Shown one piece after another: positions 52,743 through 63,344 of a stretch of DNA of 64,000 nt. Made by a program: the position numbers and the translations under genes. Source of the DNA: Chitinophagaceae bacterium UBA4857 (GTDB lineage Bacteria; Bacteroidota; Bacteroidia; Chitinophagales; Chitinophagaceae); NCBI GenBank assembly GCA_002399735.1, contig DHEF01000017.1, positions 351 through 64,350 of the forward strand. The letters are read 5' to 3'. The stretch's first letter is position 1; every line of letters starts with the position of its first letter. The notes beneath the pieces are model-generated. The model was not told the origin of the DNA, ran no database searches, and worked only from the letters and a program-made list of their open reading frames with translations.

Positions 52743-53417
52743 TTACACATATATTTTTCTTTTACCATCATCAATGGCATTTATACTATCCGTATATATT
52801 ATATCGGCAATGGCCTCCGGATTAGTCCATTTTGAGGTATCGGCATCAGGCATTGCTTTTTTATTTTCCGGCGTATTAATAATGTTGGGCACTATCACTT
52901 TGGTAATTACATCTTTGTTTTCGTTAGCAGCATTTAAAATATTAGCTAATTGAAACAACAAAGATTTTGATAACCCGTAAGCTACCATATCCTTGCTCTT
53001 AAGCGTATCATCGCCAGGTAAAGCGCCTATTAAATATAAACGCCCCTTACCACTTTTCATCATGTGCTGCCAGATGGGTTGGGCAATATTGAAAGCGGTA
53101 AAAAAATTAAACTGAAACATTTTTTGTATATCAGCTGGTGTGGTTTTATTTATACTACCCATTGCAAAACCACCAACAGTTAATACGGCTGCGTGTATAT
53201 TTTTGTTTTTCCGTAAGGTAGTTTTCATAAAAGTCCCGGCGGCGGTTTCATCTGTCAGGTCAACTATTACATCCTCCCAAATAACACCGCCTTTTGCTAT
53301 AGCAAAAGCATCGCTTTTACGCACGGTACCAAATACATAGTATTTTTCCTGAAAAAACTTTTGCGCTACGGCCTTACCTAAATTGCCTGAAGTACCGGTT
53401 ACAATTACTGCTTGCAT
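52743..53417 (-). CDS. Short-chain dehydrogenase/reductase
   Basis: This is a 224-residue classical SDR. Coenzyme motif T-G-T-S-G-N-L-G (7-14), an L-T-V-G-G-F segment in place of NNAG, and Y-G-L-S-K with catalytic Tyr and Lys. The usual catalytic Ser lies in a region reading L-I-G-A-L-P, where Ala-Leu replaces Ser-Ser, so the triad looks incomplete. The substrate is unknown. The gene stands alone between repeat-bearing gaps. Confidence 0.82.
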   Translation of the reverse strand: MQAVIVTGTSGNLGKAVAQKFFQEKYYVFGTVRKSDAFAIAKGGVIWEDVIVDLTDETAAGTFMKTTLRKNKNIHAAVLTVGGFAMGSINKTTPADIQKMFQFNFFTAFNIAQPIWQHMMKSGKGRLYLIGALPGDDTLKSKDMVAYGLSKSLLFQLANILNAANENKDVITKVIVPNIINTPENKKAMPDADTSKWTNPEAIADIIYTDSINAIDDGKRKIYV

Positions 53418-53860
53418 ACAATGTGTTTAAGGGTTGAAAATACGAAAAAGCGGAAAGCTAAAAGCATAACGCATAAAGCTTGTTGTCTATATTTTTGCTT
53501 TTGCATAATGCTGAATAGAATTACCGGACGTTGAAGAGTGAGTATTTAATTCATTTCCACAGGAAATAAATTAAATCCCGATCCTATCGGATCGCAACAG
53601 ACGATGATAGTAGTACTACTGATGACTACATAAAAAAATCCCATAACTAATAAAAGCTACGGGATTAATAAGATTAATTTTGGCTTCAGCCCGAATATCA
53701 GTTTACTGACATACCGCCGGCCCGGATCATGTGTCTTTCCCGGCAGATTAACAGGCAAAAGGTAGGATGCTGGTACAATATTCTTGGATGATGATGACTG
53801 TTTAGCTAAGTTATAAAAAGTTTTTACACGTTCCCAAATTTTGTCATCACATTCATTTTA
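53418..53860. other. 443-bp intergenic region with split family A copy
   Basis: It contains A9 halves at 53502-53524 and 53591-53626. A weak AATCCC...GGGATT hairpin lies at 53637-53666. No gene seen. Confidence 0.55.
53502..53626 (+). repeat. Dispersed repeat family A, copy A9 (split)
   Basis: The left arm TGCATAATGCTGAATAGAAT (53502 on) matches A7 exactly over 23 bp. The right arm ATCGCAACAGACGATGATAG and then TAGTACTACTGATGAC starts at 53591. About 66 bp of unrelated sequence lie between, where other copies are continuous. Confidence 0.7.
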
Positions 53861-55796
<1,936 letters not shown>

Positions 55797-56444
55797 TTAT
55801 TTTGATGTAGCTACAATGCCGTATCCGCCATAGCGGGCATCGCCTTGTGTAAACAAGGTTAGCAAAGCAAAAGGAATGTATTTAAGCGATCGGGATTTAC
55901 CCAAACCCACCACTTTTTTACACTCATACCCGGCTTCGTCAAACATTCTAATCATGCTCTTTTTGGTAAAAAAGCGTAAATGCGTTTTATCCATTATGCC
56001 ATGGCTTTGGTACTTCCAGTCTTTTGTAAATAACAGGTTAGCCATGTTTTTGTAATAACGCACATTAGGTATAGAGGCTATAACAATACCACCCGGTGCC
56101 AGTTTGCTGCGTATATCTTCCAATACAGAGTAAGGATCCACTAAATGTTCCAGCACATCATTAAAAAAAATAACATCAAAATAATTATCAGGTAAGTTGG
56201 GTATATGCTCCTCGCATGGTCCTGCAAAGGCTTTATCTAATTTTTTGCCGGCTTTAGCGGCTTGCTCGGCAACATACTCAATGCCCCAGGTTTCTGCTTT
56301 ATACTTTTCTTTTACTAACACAGCAAACGAACCTTCTCCACAACCCACATCCAGGGCTGTTTTTGGGGTATTAATAATTAGCTCTAACAGATTAGCTCTG
56401 GTATGGTTATAATAATCAGAAGGTTTAACCTTATAATACTTCAT
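55797..56444 (-). CDS. Class I SAM-dependent methyltransferase
   Basis: This is a 215-residue protein with A-L-D-V-G-C-G-E-G (SAM motif, ~34-42), F-F-N-D-V-L-E-H-L and an L-A-P-G-G-I-V strand. It resembles Methyltransf_23 proteins near glycan or quinone loci. It follows the DUF58 gene by 44 bp, so it may be the last gene of that transcript. The substrate cannot be told. Confidence 0.84.
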   Translation of the reverse strand: MKYYKVKPSDYYNHTRANLLELIINTPKTALDVGCGEGSFAVLVKEKYKAETWGIEYVAEQAAKAGKKLDKAFAGPCEEHIPNLPDNYFDVIFFNDVLEHLVDPYSVLEDIRSKLAPGGIVIASIPNVRYYKNMANLLFTKDWKYQSHGIMDKTHLRFFTKKSMIRMFDEAGYECKKVVGLGKSRSLKYIPFALLTLFTQGDARYGGYGIVATSK

Positions 56445-56488
56445 GTGCTAGTTTGGTTTAATAATATTGAGCCGAATGTACAATAATA

Positions 56489-57811
56489 TTAAATAGCTCC
56501 TCTTGTTTTCAGGTCTATATATTTGTTTAAGGTGTTAACAGTTAAGTTTTGTGGTGTGGTAAGTATAGATAAAATGCCGTTTTGTTGCAGCTCTTTCACC
56601 ATTAGTTTTTTTTCAAAAGCAAATTTTTCGGCAATGGTTTTTATGTAAATATCTTCCATGTTATCTGCCTTATTATCCATTACTTTTTTAAGCTCGGTGT
56701 TTTCAAAAAACACCACCACCAATAAATGGTAATGGGCCATTTTTTTTAAGGCGGGCATTTCTCGTTGCAAACTTTCAACCGATTCAAAATTGGTAAACAA
56801 TACCAACAAACTACGGTTGGTAATACGGTGCCTTATTACGCCATATAACTTTTCAAAGTCGGCTTCTAAAAAACGGGTTTCCTGTTTGTACAAAGTTTCA
56901 AGTACAAGGTTCATCTGCGTAGTTTTTTTATCGGCCAGTACAAATGAGTCCAGGGTTTCCGCAAAGGTTATAAGTCCTGCTCTATCCTGCCGGGCCAATG
57001 CTACATTACTTAATACCAACGATGCATTAATGGCATAATCCAATAAAGTAAGGCCTTCAAAAGGCATTTTCATTACCCTGCCTTTATTTACTACACAGTA
57101 TATCTGCTGGCTGCGTTCATCGGTAAAGTTATTCACCATCAGGTTGCCTTTACGGCCGGTTGCTTTCCAGTTAATAGTACGGTAATCATCGCCGGGTACA
57201 TAATCTTTAATCTGTTCAAACTCCATGCTATGCCCCAAACGGCGCATGCGCCTTACTCCGGCTTCCTGTAATTTATTGGTAACTGCCAGTAACTGGTATT
57301 TACGCATTTGCAGGTACGATGGATATACTTTTGTTGTTTGTTGCTCATTAAAAACATATTTCCGTTGTACCAACCCTAATACGCCATTTACAAACAGGTT
57401 AATGTTGTTAAATTCATATTCGCCACGGCTTAATGGTTTTAAATGGTATTGGTACACCTTTTCTTCATTGCCACTTAACTGCATTTTAACCCGCCAGTTA
57501 CGCAACTGAAACTGTACCGGAATTTCATCAATAATAGAAACAGTTGTTTTAAAACCATAATTGTTTTTTACAATCAAGTCTATTTTATTATCATCGCCAA
57601 TACTTAAACGGTTGCTCACATTTCTATGTGCAACAATACCTTTTTTACTATACAGCAACAATGCATCTATCAGTACAGCCAACAACAATAACAGCAAAAT
57701 TATATTTGCCAGTTGGGCTAGTACCGGTACAAAATAGCTGATAAAATACAGGGTTGCCGCTATGGCCCCCACTATAAAAAAGCTATTACGTATGTAAAAT
57801 GATTGCAGCAT
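56489..57811 (-). CDS. DUF58 domain protein
   Basis: This is a 440-residue protein: two helices at ~10-50, a beta-rich linker, then the DUF58 core with R-R-L-G-H-S-M-E-F-E-Q-I-K-D-Y-V-P-G-D-D-Y-R-T-I-N-W-K-A-T. A VWA-like fold follows. It is the usual partner of MoxR ATPases; the pair is thought to act in envelope maintenance or protein-complex assembly. It starts 7 bp after the MoxR stop. Confidence 0.9.
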   Translation of the reverse strand: MLQSFYIRNSFFIVGAIAATLYFISYFVPVLAQLANIILLLLLLAVLIDALLLYSKKGIVAHRNVSNRLSIGDDNKIDLIVKNNYGFKTTVSIIDEIPVQFQLRNWRVKMQLSGNEEKVYQYHLKPLSRGEYEFNNINLFVNGVLGLVQRKYVFNEQQTTKVYPSYLQMRKYQLLAVTNKLQEAGVRRMRRLGHSMEFEQIKDYVPGDDYRTINWKATGRKGNLMVNNFTDERSQQIYCVVNKGRVMKMPFEGLTLLDYAINASLVLSNVALARQDRAGLITFAETLDSFVLADKKTTQMNLVLETLYKQETRFLEADFEKLYGVIRHRITNRSLLVLFTNFESVESLQREMPALKKMAHYHLLVVVFFENTELKKVMDNKADNMEDIYIKTIAEKFAFEKKLMVKELQQNGILSILTTPQNLTVNTLNKYIDLKTRGAI

Positions 57812-57818
57812 ATATTAA

Positions 57819-58796
57819 TTAGCGGGGAACATCTAATCCGTTTATTATTTGTTTTATTACTTCTTCTTCTGTAATACCTTCCATCTCTTTATCTGGTGCC
57901 AGAATAATACGGTGGCGTAGTACCGGCACGGCAACCTGTAATATATCTTCAGGTGTTACAAAATCACGGCCCTGCATAGCGGCTATTGCTTTGGATGCAT
58001 TCATAATAGCTAAGGAAGCCCTGGGCGAAGCACCGAGATAAATTGATTTATGGTTACGTGTTTGGTGTACCAGTTTAGCAATAAATGCCAATAACTTTTC
58101 TTCTATTAATTGCAACTTTATCTGCTCACGCAGGCTTACAATTTGTGAGCCGGGTAAAACAATATTAATAATAGAGTCGGCAATGGTATTACCTAACTGG
58201 TGAAATTTATTTAAGATAGACAGTTCTTCGTTCTCGTTGGGATAAGGAACTACAATTTTAAATAAAAAACGGTCCAGTTGAGCCTCGGGTAAACGATATG
58301 TACCCTCTTGTTCTACCGGATTTTGTGTAGCAATGACCATAAAAGGTGGCGCCATATTGTAAGTGTTACCATCAACAGTCACCTGTTTTTCTTCCATTAC
58401 TTCCAGCAATGCAGACTGTGTTTTTGCAGGAGCCCGGTTAATTTCATCTACCAATACAAGATTGCTAAAAATGGGGCCTTGTTTAAAATCAAAACTTGAC
58501 TCACGGGGATTAAATACCGGCGTACCTATTACATCCGACGGCATTAAGTCGGGCGTAAACTGTATACGTGAAAAACGGGCATCTACACAACGGGCCACCA
58601 GTTTAGCACTCATGGTTTTGGCTACACCGGGTACTCCTTCAATCAATACATGTCCATCGGCCAGCAATGCCGCAATTAATAGTTTAACCATTTCATCCTG
58701 GCCAACAATTACTTTTTTTATTTCAGCCTGTATATTTAATACAGCGTTACTTAATCCCGATAAATCGGTACGTTGTTCAAAAATTTGTTCTTCCAT
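57819..58796 (-). CDS. MoxR-family AAA+ ATPase
   Basis: This is a 325-residue AAA ATPase. Walker A is E-G-V-P-G-V-A-K-T (53-61), Walker B is L-V-D-E-I-N-R-A-P, and sensor I is A-T-Q-N-P-V-E-Q-E-G-T-Y. The arginine finger region is R-L-P-E-A-Q-L-D-R-F. A lid domain ends the chain. It is a chaperone-like remodeller expected to work with the DUF58 protein next to it. The gene lies 171 bp downstream of the DUF4350 gene, so it may have its own promoter. Confidence 0.95.
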   Translation of the reverse strand: MEEQIFEQRTDLSGLSNAVLNIQAEIKKVIVGQDEMVKLLIAALLADGHVLIEGVPGVAKTMSAKLVARCVDARFSRIQFTPDLMPSDVIGTPVFNPRESSFDFKQGPIFSNLVLVDEINRAPAKTQSALLEVMEEKQVTVDGNTYNMAPPFMVIATQNPVEQEGTYRLPEAQLDRFLFKIVVPYPNENEELSILNKFHQLGNTIADSIINIVLPGSQIVSLREQIKLQLIEEKLLAFIAKLVHQTRNHKSIYLGASPRASLAIMNASKAIAAMQGRDFVTPEDILQVAVPVLRHRIILAPDKEMEGITEEEVIKQIINGLDVPR

Positions 58797-58967
58797 AATT
58801 TTTAAAGGTCTCCAAAACCCTTTTTATAATTTGTAAAAACCGAATCATGATTTTAGTTACTGTTATTGCGTGATTTACAAACAACAATAACTGTTTTACG
58901 GTTCGTAATACGCCCCGTAGCGTCAACATCATTAGCAAATTATCTAATTTTCAAATTGGATAATTAT

Positions 58968-60200
58968 TTAAGCTTTTTTATAAAATGCTTCCAGTAATAA
59001 ATAAAACTGTTGCAAGGACTGTGCATTAATATGCATGCCGGCCCTTAAGTTATTTATTACTGTAACAATATGTAAAATTTCTTCTTTAGGCACATCCGTT
59101 TTGGTATGTACTTTCTGCACAAATTCGTCGCTTAACTGGTTAGTGGCTAATTTATAATTACTACGCAAATGTTCCAGAAAATAAGCCGCCATTTTATGGG
59201 CCAGGTTTGTATGGTTCCCCTTACCGTAATATAGCCTGCCAATGGTTTTTACAAAATCCAGCGAATCGTTCTTTGGCTTTTCCATAACGGGTATAGTTCT
59301 TTGTTTACGACGCATTCCCAACAACACATATAAAGCCAACAATAAAGCTCCAAGTGTTAAACCGGTAGAAATACCAGGATACTTCATAATTGCACTTAAA
59401 AAACCCGGACTATCATCTTTATTATTACTGTTTTTTGTTAATTGATCCTTTGTAAGGTAATACTCATCCCATACTACTTTTTTTGTTTTAGCTGGTATAA
59501 CCGATAAAGCAGCAGACATATAGTTTAAGTTACTATCCTGCAATAAAAAATGATTAGAAAAAGCCAGTGGTGCACTATGCAGGTAAATATTGCCTTTGCC
59601 TGCCGCTATTGCCATAAAATTAGGCTCACCGCTGGAACCATAACCTAATACGGTAGTAAAACTGCTATCGTATCTGGTAAAATGTGTATCGAACCGGCGA
59701 CCATTGTATTTGAATTTTGTATTACCATTAAAAGGTGGTGTAACCAATGTAGCCTGACTTGTATTTTTAGATGAACTTACTTTTTCGGATAAGCGATTTT
59801 TGCATTTAAAAATATCTTCGGCATAATGACTGAACTCGAATGATGAAATAAATACATCGTTACCGGCCTCGGCAAAACGAATTAATTGTTTTACTTCATA
59901 TTCATCGGCCATAAAATACGGTGCCACAATAATAAGCGCTTGCTTATCCTCGGTATCATCCAGTTGTTCCCAAAAACCCGGTTCTTCAGCGGAGGTAGTT
60001 ATTTTTGCAACCGGAAATAATTTGCTTAGCTGGCTATGTGCCACAAAACTGCCATACGGAATTTTATCACGTTTGCGTAATGTTACACGTTCATCAAATC
60101 GTTTACCATCGTTATTGCTATTGCAGCCGTCTTTAAACACCAGTACAAACACAGCAACAATCACAATGCCCAATAACCAATATGGTATAGTTTTTTTCAA
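58968..60200 (-). CDS. DUF4350 domain protein
   Basis: This is a 410-residue protein: one N-terminal helix, then a GATase/receptor-like domain with Y-G-S-F-V-A-H-S, E-E-P-G-F-W-E-Q-L (typical of DUF4350) and F-I-S-S-F-E-F-S. A second helix lies at ~275-300 and a helical tail follows. It overlaps the DUF4129 gene by 4 bp, showing coupled translation. It is found in MoxR/DUF58 operons across Bacteroidota; its function is unknown. Confidence 0.87.
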   Translation of the reverse strand: MKKTIPYWLLGIVIVAVFVLVFKDGCNSNNDGKRFDERVTLRKRDKIPYGSFVAHSQLSKLFPVAKITTSAEEPGFWEQLDDTEDKQALIIVAPYFMADEYEVKQLIRFAEAGNDVFISSFEFSHYAEDIFKCKNRLSEKVSSSKNTSQATLVTPPFNGNTKFKYNGRRFDTHFTRYDSSFTTVLGYGSSGEPNFMAIAAGKGNIYLHSAPLAFSNHFLLQDSNLNYMSAALSVIPAKTKKVVWDEYYLTKDQLTKNSNNKDDSPGFLSAIMKYPGISTGLTLGALLLALYVLLGMRRKQRTIPVMEKPKNDSLDFVKTIGRLYYGKGNHTNLAHKMAAYFLEHLRSNYKLATNQLSDEFVQKVHTKTDVPKEEILHIVTVINNLRAGMHINAQSLQQFYLLLEAFYKKA

Positions 60201-61054
60201 CGGTAATTTATCTTTTGGTTAAGGGCTTCTACATCTTGTTTAATTACTTCAAATACCTGTTTACTTACAGGAAATAAACCATACCAAGCATACTCGTAAT
60301 GACGGGTAACTTTAAAGAAAGCAGGATAATAACCTGTTTGATGTAATTGGGTCAGGTAATCGAAGTTGGTTGCATCCTGTTTATAATTAATAATATTTCG
60401 GTTATGCATATTGGCCAATATTTGCAAATACATTAAACGTATAGCCAACCGATAATCATTATTCGTTACTGCCCGGTTAATAGCTGCGGCATAATTAATG
60501 GCAAATATATCTTCAGGTATATCATGCAGTTCATTAGCGGTAGCAAAGTTTTTAGGCGTACGACGAAATAAAGCACCTTGTCCATTTGTGGTGTACCACC
60601 ATGCTATAAAAATAAGAAAGCCAACTATTATAACTATCCATAAAAAAGTACCTAGCCATGATATACTACTTAACCCTCCCGAGTGGGAACTATTACCTGA
60701 AGTTTTCTTTTCTTTTTCTTTATAATTTACATACCAAAAATCGCTTTGGTTTAAAAAAGAATCTTTTACTGTGGATGAAATGTTACGTTGATTTAATGAC
60801 CTGCCTACAGAATCATTAAAATAGATGGAACTAAAATTATTATGTATTTTTTTATACTTATCGTCAGTCACTTCTTCATCGTACACATCTTCCTGGGCCG
60901 ATGGTGGTTCTATAATATCTTCTTCCGTTAAAATTTCTGATATACGAATTTCTTTCTTAACCGTATCGGCCGTTTGTGCATGCGTATAAGTAGTTGAAAA
61001 CAACACTAACAATAGACATGCAGTTTTAAATGTGCTTATACGCACCCTCGCCAT
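60197..61054 (-). CDS. DUF4129-type membrane protein
   Basis: I choose the ATG at 61054, which starts a clear signal peptide (MARVRISTFKTACLLLVLF...T-H-A-Q). The frame stays open to 61324, but that extension runs through repeat copies A10 and C2 and gives non-conserved sequence. The mature protein has a charged N-region, one helix (~residues 135-160) and a C-terminal helical domain with A-A-A-I-N-R-A-V and F-D-Y-L-T-Q-L typical of DUF4129. It overlaps DUF4350. It lies 273 bp after the SpoIIM stop, a gap holding repeats. Confidence 0.83.
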   Translation of the reverse strand: MARVRISTFKTACLLLVLFSTTYTHAQTADTVKKEIRISEILTEEDIIEPPSAQEDVYDEEVTDDKYKKIHNNFSSIYFNDSVGRSLNQRNISSTVKDSFLNQSDFWYVNYKEKEKKTSGNSSHSGGLSSISWLGTFLWIVIIVGFLIFIAWWYTTNGQGALFRRTPKNFATANELHDIPEDIFAINYAAAINRAVTNNDYRLAIRLMYLQILANMHNRNIINYKQDATNFDYLTQLHQTGYYPAFFKVTRHYEYAWYGLFPVSKQVFEVIKQDVEALNQKINYR

Positions 61055-61066
61055 CTTTTTTGTTAC

Positions 61067-61295
61067 CTGCATAATGCCCAATAGTGCCTCCCCAAACCCC
61101 TCCGAAAGAGGGGCTTTAAAAATCCTTATACTATAAAAAAAACTGGCATAGAATATTTGCACTAACATAATGCTCATCTGTGTTAATGCAGCGCCGCCGA
61201 TGAATCGGAGTGCACCTTGCACAATGGTGAGTAAAGTTACAGGTGCACAAGTGTGCGACGCAACAAAAGCTGATAGTAGCAATGCAGCTGATAAC
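61067..61295 (+). repeat. Dispersed repeat family A, copy A10, interrupted
   Basis: The left arm CTGCATAATGCCCAATAG (61067-61084) matches A8. The right arm GTTACAGGTGCACAAGTGTG, then CGACGCAACAAAAGCTGATA and so on (61236-61295) continues the family. The 151 bp between them (61085-61235) start with family C copy C2. A copy of family C thus seems to lie within a copy of family A. Confidence 0.75.
61086..61120. repeat. Dispersed repeat family C, copy C2
   Basis: GCCTCCCCAAACCCCTCCGA then AAGAGGGGCTTTAAA. It differs from C1 by one base inserted in the A run and by a G to A change in the hairpin arm. It sits at the start of the insert inside A10. Confidence 0.8.
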
Positions 61296-61327
61296 CCAAA
61301 AAATAAAAATTGTAAGTATTGCAACGG

Positions 61328-62308
61328 CTACGGTATTAATGGTTTGGTTTGTACAGTTACTAATTTACTAAAACGGCGATGCACTTTGATGGGATAAATA
61401 ATAAAATACCATATAACAAATACGATGGACAATGATGTTACTAATGTGGTTAAAATAGACAGATCGTTATATAAACGAGTAATTAAGCCTTCGAAAAAAG
61501 CGGCTAAAGCGAATACCGGTAACAAACCTACAATTATTTTCACCCCATCTTTTGCACCTTGTCTGAAAGCTGCCATGCGACTTAATGTACCGGGAAATAA
61601 AAAACTTTTTCCTAGTATAAGACCTGCACCTGCCGCTATAATGATAGCGGTAATTTCTAAAGTGCCGTGTACAAAAACTACCAACCAAAAATCCAGACCA
61701 AGACCTTGTGATGCGAACAGTTCATCGAAAACACCCACCATAAAGCTATTGCTGGCCAGAATATAAATAGTGGGAATGCCACAAACTAGTCCGGAAGCAT
61801 AAGCCATTAAGGATACTTTGATATTATTAATCATGATACCCAACCAACTTAAAAAGGGATTGCCTTTTTCATAAACGCCAAAAGGATTTCCTTTCTCAAT
61901 ATTATCAATGGTCATGTCTACATAACTATCGCCTAACACCATACGGGTTACGGTTTCATCTTTAGCAGAAAGAAAATAACCCAAGCCAAAAAATAACAAA
62001 AAAATAAACAAAGCCAACAACATGGTTTTATAATGTTTGGCAATGGTGAGGGGCATATCGTATTTCCAGAAACGTACCAACCTGTTGGTTTCCTCTACTC
62101 TGTTTTTATAAATACCTAAGTAAATGCTGGAAGCCTGTTTATTTAAATACCCGGTTACTTTACCTGAGGGGTAAAAGGTTTTTGCGTAAGCTAAATCATC
62201 TACCAATTGCGTAAAATCTTTTGCCATTTCGTCCGGATCATCGGACGGCAAATGCTGATTTTTTAGCCAACGGTCTTTATTTTTTTTAATAAAAAGTGCT
62301 TCTCTCAA
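61328..62308 (-). CDS. SpoIIM/DUF95-family membrane protein
   Basis: This is a 326-residue protein. A soluble N-terminal helical part (~1-95) precedes about six helices. Features of the SpoIIM (DUF95) family include M-I-N-N-I-K-V-S-L-M-A-Y-A-S-G and V-H-G-T-L-E-I-T-A-I-I-I-A-A-G-A-G. It commonly sits with MoxR, DUF58, DUF4129 and RDD genes and is thought to help the same envelope system. Divergent from the RDD gene across 165 bp. Confidence 0.9.
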   Translation of the reverse strand: MREALFIKKNKDRWLKNQHLPSDDPDEMAKDFTQLVDDLAYAKTFYPSGKVTGYLNKQASSIYLGIYKNRVEETNRLVRFWKYDMPLTIAKHYKTMLLALFIFLLFFGLGYFLSAKDETVTRMVLGDSYVDMTIDNIEKGNPFGVYEKGNPFLSWLGIMINNIKVSLMAYASGLVCGIPTIYILASNSFMVGVFDELFASQGLGLDFWLVVFVHGTLEITAIIIAAGAGLILGKSFLFPGTLSRMAAFRQGAKDGVKIIVGLLPVFALAAFFEGLITRLYNDLSILTTLVTSLSIVFVIWYFIIYPIKVHRRFSKLVTVQTKPLIP

Positions 62309-62473
62309 AAATGGTAGTTTATACAGGTTGTAAAATAATACTTTTTGTATATCTTTTTCAGGAAAATTTAAAAGGCTGGTTAATTATAAAATCTTTTTAC
62401 TATTTGTAAGCCTTGATAGATATTTTTTAGAATACAACGTATAAAATTGTATTTTACAAACATAAGTTGATTT

Positions 62474-63289
62474 ATGAGTGTTATTAAGATACCTACTTCT
62501 TTTAATATTGATATTGAGTTTGATGCACCGGGAGTACACCGAAGGTTTTTTGCATTGGTGATTGACATGATTATTGAAATATTGTATTTTATAATTGCGG
62601 CTCGTATTTACAGCGGCATTATTAATAACTCAAACACCTATAGTGACGATGCATCGTATAACTTATGGGCCATACAATTATTATTATTACTACCGTTGGG
62701 GCTTTACCACCTGATAATGGAAATTACTACCAATGGGCAAAGTATTGGTAAAAAAATTTTACAATTAAAAGTTGTAGATGAAAATGGTGGTAAACCGGGC
62801 ATAAGCCAGTTCTTAATTCGTTGGCTGCTGCGTATTTCAGATTTTAGTATCCTGATTTTGTTAATACAAGTTTTATTAGGAATAGGATTGGATAGTGCCG
62901 GCACGGCTTTTATTATATTATTATTACTGGGTTTTCTTTTTACAGATGCTATACTGGTTGCCACATCTAAAAAAGGACAACGCATTGGCGATATGCTTGC
63001 ACATACCATTGTTATACGTACCAACAATAAATCAAATATTGAAGAAACGGTTTTCCAGGAGGTGCATGATAACTACGTACCGCAATTTCCGCAGGTAATG
63101 CAATTAACAGACAGGGACCTGAATGTAATAAAAACGATACTGGACACATCTACAAAAAAACGAGACTACGAAATGGCTTTGACCGCATCGGAAAAAATTA
63201 AAAGTCACTTGAAAGTACAAACATCACTTACGGCTTATGAATTTTTAGAAACATTATTGAAGGATTATAACTACTTATCTACAAAATAA
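62474..63289 (+). CDS. RDD family membrane protein
   Basis: This is a 271-residue protein. The RDD domain (~20-175) has G-V-H-R-R-F-F-A-L-V-I-D and G-Q-S-I-G-K-K-I-L-Q-L-K-V-V, with three or four helices. A C-terminal soluble tail carries a helical segment. It pairs with SpoIIM, divergent, and has the same neighbourhood as in other Bacteroidota. Function unknown; transport or envelope stress are guesses. Ends at a bidirectional terminator. Confidence 0.9.
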   Translation: MSVIKIPTSFNIDIEFDAPGVHRRFFALVIDMIIEILYFIIAARIYSGIINNSNTYSDDASYNLWAIQLLLLLPLGLYHLIMEITTNGQSIGKKILQLKVVDENGGKPGISQFLIRWLLRISDFSILILLIQVLLGIGLDSAGTAFIILLLLGFLFTDAILVATSKKGQRIGDMLAHTIVIRTNNKSNIEETVFQEVHDNYVPQFPQVMQLTDRDLNVIKTILDTSTKKRDYEMALTASEKIKSHLKVQTSLTAYEFLETLLKDYNYLSTK

Positions 63290-63290
63290 T

Positions 63291-63316
63291 AAAAGAGGTC
63301 ATCGCTGACCTCTTTT
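63291..63316. terminator. Bidirectional terminator between RDD and phosphatase genes
   Basis: A perfect 11-bp stem AAAAGAGGTCA (63291-63301) / TGACCTCTTTT (63306-63316) with a TCGC loop and A/T ends. Confidence 0.85.
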
Positions 63317-63344
63317 ACATCTTTATACAACAACTATCAAGTTA

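Noticed and set aside
61055..61324. N-terminal extension of the DUF4129 protein
   Set aside because: It passes through A10 and C2; the signal peptide beginning at 61054 marks the real start.
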